Shown: positions 5,008-8,849 of the stretch, piece after piece | How positions within the stretch are numbered: position 1 is the first letter of the stretch | How the letters are laid out: every line of letters begins with the position of its first letter | Assembly: GCA_036477795.1 (NCBI GenBank) | Contig: JAZGDL010000233.1 | Location: forward strand, 1-8,849 | Reading direction: 5' to 3' | DNA from: JAZGDL01 sp036477795 | Lineage (GTDB): Bacteria; Planctomycetota; Phycisphaerae; UBA1845 | DNA length: 8,849 nt | Translations under genes and position numbers: made by a program | The notes under the pieces: generated by a model | Database searches by the model: none | Told to the model about the DNA's origin: nothing | Seen by the model: only the letters and a program-made list of their open reading frames with translations

Positions 5008-6354
5008 TTAGTCCTTGTCCCTATCGCGCTGCACCTTGTGCGGCAGGACGGTGTAGACTTCGTCGCCCTCGGAGAGTCCCTCCAGCACTTCGGCGTACAT
5101 GCCGTTGTCCAGGCCGAAGCGGCAGGGCACGAATCTCTTGTCGCGCTGGCCGGTCTTCTCATCCACGTCAGGCACATAGACGCCCAGTCGGTCGAATTCA
5201 TCGCGGCGGATGGCCTCGTGCGGCACCAGAACAACCTCATGTACGGATTGAGCGGTGAACTCCACGTCGGCCTGCATGCCGCTCAGCAGCTTAGAACGAT
5301 TCTCGCTGGTAAGCAGAATGTCCACCTGATAGGTGACCACCGAACTCACCCTGCTGTTCGGTTCGGGGTGGATCCGCTCGATGGTCCCGACGAACTCCTC
5401 GTCACGAAACGATTCCACCCGCACCTTCACCGGTGTCACGCTTTTGAAGGGGATCTCATCCTCGGCTGCCCTGGTCTGCCCCGGCCTGGCCCATTGCGGC
5501 GACAGGTCGCGCACCGCACCGATGTCCGCCTCGTCGACTTCCGCGCGCACGTAGAGCTTCGACACGTCGGCAACCACGCCCAGAACCGTGCCGCCGGTAA
5601 AGGTGGTCTTGCCCCCCTGGATCACTTCGCCGATCTGCCTCTTGATCTCCACCACCATCCCGTCGATGGGAGAGACGATGTCCGTGTCAGCCAATCGTTC
5701 TTCAGCGTCGGCCAGCGCCGTCACCACCTGTTCAAAAGCCGCCTGGGCCAGCAGCACGTCCTGATAGGCCAGTTCAACCGCGATCTTGGCGTCCTCCAGA
5801 TCGGCCTTGGCCAGTTCCAAACCGGCGGACCGCTCCTTATAATTGGCCCGCACCCGTTTCAATTCGTCCGGAGACGACTGGTCCTCAACATGCAACCGCT
5901 CGATCTTGTTGAGATTGAACTCGGCGAAGTCGAGGCGAGCTTGTATCTGCTCGATTCGAAGCCGGGCTTGCTCCAACCTGACAGTCTTGAGCCGCCTCTC
6001 CTTGATCTTGGCAGACTCCAACATGGCCTTGGTGCGGGTCACGTCGGCCTTGGCCCGATCCACGGAACGCTGCTCGTCGTCTTTCTTCAACCGGATCAGC
6101 AGGTCGCCCTTTTTGACCATCGCCCCGGGCTGATAACGAATCTCGATTATCTCCCCGCTGGCTTCGGACTTGATCTCATGGCGCGACAGCGGGCCGACTT
6201 CGCCGGTGGCGTTGATGGGAATGGTCAAGTCCCCCCGCTGGCACTTGACGGACTCGCCGCGCAGCATACCGAGATCCAGATCGATCTTTCGCAACCGGTC
6301 ATAACCCAGCCATAGCCCGCCCAATACCACCAATGTGATGAACAGTTTCTTCAT
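5008..6354 (-). CDS. MacA-like periplasmic adaptor (HlyD/RND membrane-fusion protein family)
   Basis: This 448-residue protein links an inner-membrane transporter to the periplasm or an outer-membrane channel. Residues 1-19 form an N-terminal anchor or signal helix. The first half of the lipoyl/barrel-sandwich domain is at about 48-90 (SEASGEIIEIRYQPGAMVKKGD). A long alpha-hairpin coiled coil, rich in Lys, Glu, Arg and Ala, spans about 93-222. The second lipoyl half follows (DIVSPIDGMVVEIKRQIGEV, 225-244), then a beta-barrel (about 265-370) and a membrane-proximal region (VHEVVLVPHEAIRRDEF, from 371). The hairpin is long for the family, which is consistent with reaching a channel. Its ATG lies 3 nt after the ald stop without a clear SD, suggesting translational coupling. 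With the ATPase and permease it makes a MacAB-type set; no TolC-like gene is visible. Confidence 0.92.
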   Translation of the reverse strand: MKKLFITLVVLGGLWLGYDRLRKIDLDLGMLRGESVKCQRGDLTIPINATGEVGPLSRHEIKSEASGEIIEIRYQPGAMVKKGDLLIRLKKDDEQRSVDRAKADVTRTKAMLESAKIKERRLKTVRLEQARLRIEQIQARLDFAEFNLNKIERLHVEDQSSPDELKRVRANYKERSAGLELAKADLEDAKIAVELAYQDVLLAQAAFEQVVTALADAEERLADTDIVSPIDGMVVEIKRQIGEVIQGGKTTFTGGTVLGVVADVSKLYVRAEVDEADIGAVRDLSPQWARPGQTRAAEDEIPFKSVTPVKVRVESFRDEEFVGTIERIHPEPNSRVSSVVTYQVDILLTSENRSKLLSGMQADVEFTAQSVHEVVLVPHEAIRRDEFDRLGVYVPDVDEKTGQRDKRFVPCRFGLDNGMYAEVLEGLSEGDEVYTVLPHKVQRDRDKD

Positions 6355-6357
6355 GGT

Positions 6358-7464
6358 TCACACGGAAGAGGGCTCGTAGGGCATGTCGAAGTACTCCGCC
6401 ACCGCCCGGTGGGTCACCTTGCCGTGCTCCATGTTGATCCCCTCAGCCAGACCCGCATCCGCTCGGGCCGCCTCCACGTAGCCTTTGTCGGCAAGCTGAA
6501 CCAGGTACGGCAAGGTGGCATTGGTCAGAGCGAACGTCGACGTCCGTCCCACCGCACCGGGCATGTTCGTGACACCGTAGTGCACCACGTTGTCCACCGT
6601 GTAGGTGGGATCTTCGTGCGTGGTCGGGTGAATGGTCTCGCAGCAACCGCCCTGGTCCACGCCGACGTCCACGATCACCGCGTTCGGCTTCATCACACCC
6701 AGGTCAGCCTTGGAGATCAGGATGGGGCACCGGGCGCCGGGGATCAGCACCGCTCCGATAACCAGGTCCGCCATCTTCAGATGCCGCAGGATGGCATGGC
6801 GGTCGCTGTAGATGGTGTCGACATTGGCGGGCATTACGTCATCGAGGTAGCGAAGCCGGTCGATGTCGATGTCCATGATGGCCACCCGGGCCCCCAGACC
6901 GGCCGCCACCTTGGCGGCATTGGTGCCCACCACGCCTCCGCCGAGAATCAGCACGTGCGCCGGCTCCACGCCGGGAACACCGCCCAGCAGAATCCCCCGC
7001 CCGCTCATGGGGCGCTCCAGGTACTTAGCCCCCTCCTGAATGCTCATCTTGCCCGCGATCTCGCTCATCGGCGTCAGCAGCGGAAGCTTCCCGTTCCGAT
7101 CCATGATCGTTTCGTAGGCGATGGCTACGCAGCCCGTAGCCAGCACCCCGTCGGTCAGCTCCCGGTCCGCGGCGAAGTGGAAGTAGGTGAGTATTACCTG
7201 CCCCTTGCGCATCATCGGCCATTCGACGGCCAGCGGCTCTTTCACCTTCACGATCACGTCCGCCCGGGCGTACACCTGTTCACCGTCGGGGACGATCTTG
7301 GCCCCGCACACCACGTACTCTTCGTCCTTTATCCCCGAGCCTACGCCCGCGTTGGCCTCTACCAGCACCTCATGTCCGTTCTTGGTCAGCACCTCCGCGC
7401 CCACCGGCAGAAGCGCCACCCGATACTCGTGATTCTTGATCTCTCTGGGAACGCCGACAATCAT
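6358..7464 (-). CDS. ald: Alanine dehydrogenase
   Basis: This cytoplasmic enzyme interconverts L-alanine and pyruvate plus ammonia using NAD. From the ATG at 7462-7464 it has 368 residues, typical for the family. With this start the key positions fall exactly on the usual numbering: R15 and K75 (substrate binding), H96 and D270 (catalytic). The Rossmann glycines are GGGVVG (175-180), and D198 (IMDID) sits where the NAD ribose is bound. The late motif DQGGC with PTTHEDPTY follows D270. An ATG at 7474-7476 would add four residues but shift this register, and the inner ATG has GGGAAGAG directly upstream, so 7464 is preferred. A predicted promoter at 7614-7642 would give a leader of about 140 nt carrying two heptamer arrays. 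The stop is 3 nt from the adaptor start, tying the gene to the export operon. Confidence 0.97.
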   Translation of the reverse strand: MIVGVPREIKNHEYRVALLPVGAEVLTKNGHEVLVEANAGVGSGIKDEEYVVCGAKIVPDGEQVYARADVIVKVKEPLAVEWPMMRKGQVILTYFHFAADRELTDGVLATGCVAIAYETIMDRNGKLPLLTPMSEIAGKMSIQEGAKYLERPMSGRGILLGGVPGVEPAHVLILGGGVVGTNAAKVAAGLGARVAIMDIDIDRLRYLDDVMPANVDTIYSDRHAILRHLKMADLVIGAVLIPGARCPILISKADLGVMKPNAVIVDVGVDQGGCCETIHPTTHEDPTYTVDNVVHYGVTNMPGAVGRTSTFALTNATLPYLVQLADKGYVEAARADAGLAEGINMEHGKVTHRAVAEYFDMPYEPSSV

Positions 7465-7502
7465 GACTCTTCCCATCTACCAGCACGGGCGGGTCTGTTG
7501 TT

Positions 7503-7538
7503 AGTTATCAGTTGCCAGTTGCCAGCAGAGCGGCAACT
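7503..7538. repeat. Heptamer array with inverted copy in the ald leader (AGTTNNC)
   Basis: Three direct units, AGTTATC, AGTTGCC and AGTTGCC (7503-7523), are followed by an 8-nt spacer and one inverted unit GGCAACT (7532-7538). In the minus-strand message this gives a perfect 7-bp stem with an 8-nt loop. Two GGCAACT copies compete for the single partner. It is about 30 nt upstream of the ald SD. The unit is the same as at 129-175. Confidence 0.8.
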
Positions 7539-7548
7539 CACCACCGCA

Positions 7549-7583
7549 AATCCCCAATCCCCAATCCGCAATCCGCAATTGCC
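7549..7583. repeat. Second heptamer array in the ald leader (AATCCSC)
   Basis: Five 7-nt units in tandem: AATCCCC, AATCCCC, AATCCGC, AATCCGC and AATTGCC. The core differs from the neighbouring AGTTNNC array but the 7-nt period is the same. It closely resembles the CCCCAAT-type STRR heptamers known from cyanobacteria. No inverted copies are seen. Confidence 0.8.
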
Positions 7584-7613
7584 AAGCCGCCCGCGGCACC
7601 CGCGCGAAAGAGA

Positions 7614-7642
7614 ACTATATCGCTGCCTCACCCGCGTGGCAA
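7614..7642 (-). promoter_or_regulatory. Sigma-70-like promoter for ald and the export operon
   Basis: On the minus strand, -35 TTGCCA (7637-7642) and -10 TATAGT (7614-7619) are separated by exactly 17 bp; each matches consensus at five of six positions. It lies just after the DUF4416 stop. Transcription would start near 7607, leaving both heptamer arrays in the ald leader. Confidence 0.55.
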
Positions 7643-7648
7643 ACCGCG

Positions 7649-8191
7649 TCACGTGGCCCCAAGCTGCTGCTTCAACCGCTCTCGCCCCTGCGTGAAGAAG
7701 GCGTGGTAGGTCTCGGAGGCGTAGTCAGGATACGTCCAAGGCCACGCCCTCCAGCCGCCCTTCTCGAACCGCAGCGTCACCTCCGCGAAGATTCCCTGCT
7801 GCAGATAGATGCGGTGGGCGTGGTCTTTAGTGGTGGCCAGTACAAGTTTCGACAAGGAAATGTAACCCGGATCGATGTTGACCCGGCGGGTGCTCCGCGG
7901 CAAACCCAGATCGTCGCAGATCCGATGCTCGATCTCGTTGGTCAGCCGCTTGATCTCCGCCAGCCGCTCCACGGAAATCAGATTGTCAAAGAAAACGAAT
8001 TGGCGTTGGATTCCCGGACCAGTCTCTGCTTCATAGTAGTCCGTCGCGTCGAAAGGCCAGACCTGACTCTGCAAATCGATCTCGCCGAAATGCTCCGCAA
8101 GACGCCGGCGACCCAGCGCCAGCAGATCCAACTCGCTGCCGAGCAGGCCGCAGAACAGCTTGGCCCGTCTTGGGGGTCGGATCGTGCCCAT
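7649..8191 (-). CDS. DUF4416 family protein of unknown function
   Basis: From the ATG at 8189-8191 this is a 180-residue soluble protein matching the DUF4416 pattern along its whole length: RAKLFCGLLGSE (9-20), WPFDATDYYEAETG (45-58), RRVNIDPGYISLSKLVLATT (102-121), HAHRIYLQQGIFAEVTLRF (124-142) and WTYPDYASETYHAFF (152-166). No biochemical role is established for the family, and no catalytic residues can be assigned; the invariant acidic, Tyr and His positions suggest a small enzyme or binding protein, which is a guess. The frame extends upstream to 8278, but those 29 residues are Arg/Gly-rich without family resemblance; the chosen ATG is preceded by GGGG. The gene is followed by the ald promoter region and preceded by a 134-nt gap after the HDOD gene. 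Confidence 0.88.
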   Translation of the reverse strand: MGTIRPPRRAKLFCGLLGSELDLLALGRRRLAEHFGEIDLQSQVWPFDATDYYEAETGPGIQRQFVFFDNLISVERLAEIKRLTNEIEHRICDDLGLPRSTRRVNIDPGYISLSKLVLATTKDHAHRIYLQQGIFAEVTLRFEKGGWRAWPWTYPDYASETYHAFFTQGRERLKQQLGAT

Positions 8192-8258
8192 GCCCCAATG
8201 GTAACCGATTCGGTGAGCGGTCCCACCCGCGGACCGTCCACGTTTTCGCCATCGAGTA

Positions 8259-8315
8259 TCGAGGGGGCCTCGACCCATCGAGAGGATTGCCCGGTGCCGA
8301 AAAGGCCTATTCGGC
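8259..8315. other. Two small hairpins between the HDOD and DUF4416 genes
   Basis: TCGAGG, GGG loop, CCTCGA (8259-8273) and GCCGAA, 8-nt loop, TTCGGC (8296-8315) are perfect 6-bp stems. The second begins about 10 nt after the HDOD stop but has no U-tract after it. They may slow or end HDOD transcription; the evidence is weak. No clear promoter for DUF4416 is seen in this 134-nt gap. Confidence 0.3.
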
Positions 8316-8325
8316 TCTCGGAGAT

Positions 8326-8849
8326 CTATTCGTTGATTTGGATATCACAGGAGCGTATGAACTCCGCAGCTTGCTCCATGATCAATGCAACTTGGCAGCC
8401 CTTCGGAATCAGGTGTGAAAAGACCCCGCGGAGGATGTTGAACTGCTCAACCGTGTCGGTGAACACTTCGCTCATCGACTCCCACGAAAGCCCCAGAGCG
8501 CTGAACGCTAGGTTGCGCAATTGTTCGTTGATTCGGGCGGTCTGCCGGTCGGGGGCAAACGGAACGGAGGCGCAGAAGTACGCGATCTGCCAGAGGCGCT
8601 CATCGGGATCGGCGGCCGGCATGAAAGGCGGTTCCGTCCACTGTCGCCCCAGCGATTGCACCAGCGGTTGGGGAAACTTCCAACGCAGGGCCAGGGCTGC
8701 GGCGATCTGGACGGCGTCGGTTCCGAATTCGGCCCGCTCGACGACTTTACGCCGGGTGTTGTCGCCGCGGACGCCGGTGTACGCTTCGCCGTAAAGGGCG
8801 CCGAAGTGGGTCCCCAGGATGAGCGTGCCGATGTCCTGGATCATGCCCA
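8326..8849 (-). CDS. HDOD domain protein, C-terminal part (5' end beyond the right edge)
   Basis: The frame runs open from the right edge to a TAG at 8326-8328. The visible part starts with GMIQDIGTLIL, which matches the internal 'LLQDIG' stretch of HDOD domains, so the Met at 8842-8844 is probably not the start. Next come FGALYGEAY, then VVERAEFGTDAVQIAAALAL and RWKFPQPLVQSL, the typical HDOD helix pair (E-x-x-x-FG-x-D/H, then RW-x-x-P). A helical C-terminal extension of roughly 90 residues has no domain I recognise. HDOD proteins are HD-related but usually lack metal-dependent phosphodiesterase residues; they act in signalling, stress or competence control. In this part the usual FGxDH has FGTDA, lacking the His. 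The N-terminal domain is outside the window. Confidence 0.82.
   Translation of the reverse strand, partial: GMIQDIGTLILGTHFGALYGEAYTGVRGDNTRRKVVERAEFGTDAVQIAAALALRWKFPQPLVQSLGRQWTEPPFMPAADPDERLWQIAYFCASVPFAPDRQTARINEQLRNLAFSALGLSWESMSEVFTDTVEQFNILRGVFSHLIPKGCQVALIMEQAAEFIRSCDIQINE

Noticed and set aside
5038..6315. Long plus-strand open frame opposite the adaptor gene
   Set aside because: No recognisable domain, composition typical of antisense frames, and the minus-strand adaptor fully explains the region.
6409..7695. Long plus-strand open frame opposite ald
   Set aside because: It mirrors ald and runs into the repeat region; there is no SD or family resemblance.
7703..8794. Plus-strand open frame across DUF4416 and HDOD
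   Set aside because: It spans two clear minus-strand genes and their gap, with no domain.
1..8849. A defence, toxin-antitoxin or biosynthetic gene system
   Set aside because: No nuclease, toxin, synthase or mobile-element gene is visible; the gene set is housekeeping, export and unknown-function families.

Overview
The window is GC-rich and most resembles Planctomycetota DNA, perhaps a Phycisphaerae-like lineage. The evidence is a degenerate dockerin-like Asp loop followed by Ig-like domains, a PurN with an SGGGRTL loop, a DUF4416 gene, an HDOD gene and several short intergenic repeat families. The lineage call is from memory of families, not a search. I see no rRNA, tRNA, CRISPR array, transposase or phage gene.

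Layout from left to right. A minus-strand gene for a membrane-anchored protein runs off the left edge (1-126). Next is a minus-strand gene for a secreted protein with three tandem YHS/TRASH-like cysteine modules (265-897). It has an extended -10 promoter, a leader hairpin, a strong Shine-Dalgarno (SD) sequence and a hairpin beyond its stop. A short plus-strand block (1247-2090) looks broken: the start of a two-helix membrane protein runs into the back part of a dockerin/Ig-like surface protein in another frame, with the junction near 1467. All remaining genes are on the minus strand. In transcription order they are an HDOD gene (partial, off the right edge), DUF4416, ald (alanine dehydrogenase), a MacA-like adaptor, a MacB/LolD-type ATPase, a MacB-like permease and purN.

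The centre is a probable transcription unit. The ald stop lies 3 nt before the adaptor start, and the ATPase and permease are 18 nt apart. Together the adaptor, ATPase and permease make a split MacAB-type export system; no outer-membrane channel gene is visible. A good sigma-70-like promoter (-35 TTGCCA, 17 bp, -10 TATAGT) lies between DUF4416 and ald. It would give a leader of about 140 nt holding two heptamer repeat arrays.

The least explained features are the intergenic repeats. Arrays with a strict 7-nt period occur at 129-175, 2737-2838 and 7503-7583. In the two TCAGYNN-type sites and the first half of the third, direct copies are followed by inverted copies, so the array can fold into a hairpin. 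A separate 24-bp imperfect palindrome sits inside the export operon (4915-4979). I did not find a convincing new multi-gene system. The best leads are the heptamer palindromes, the broken junction near 1467, the triple-module cysteine protein and the ald-export coupling.
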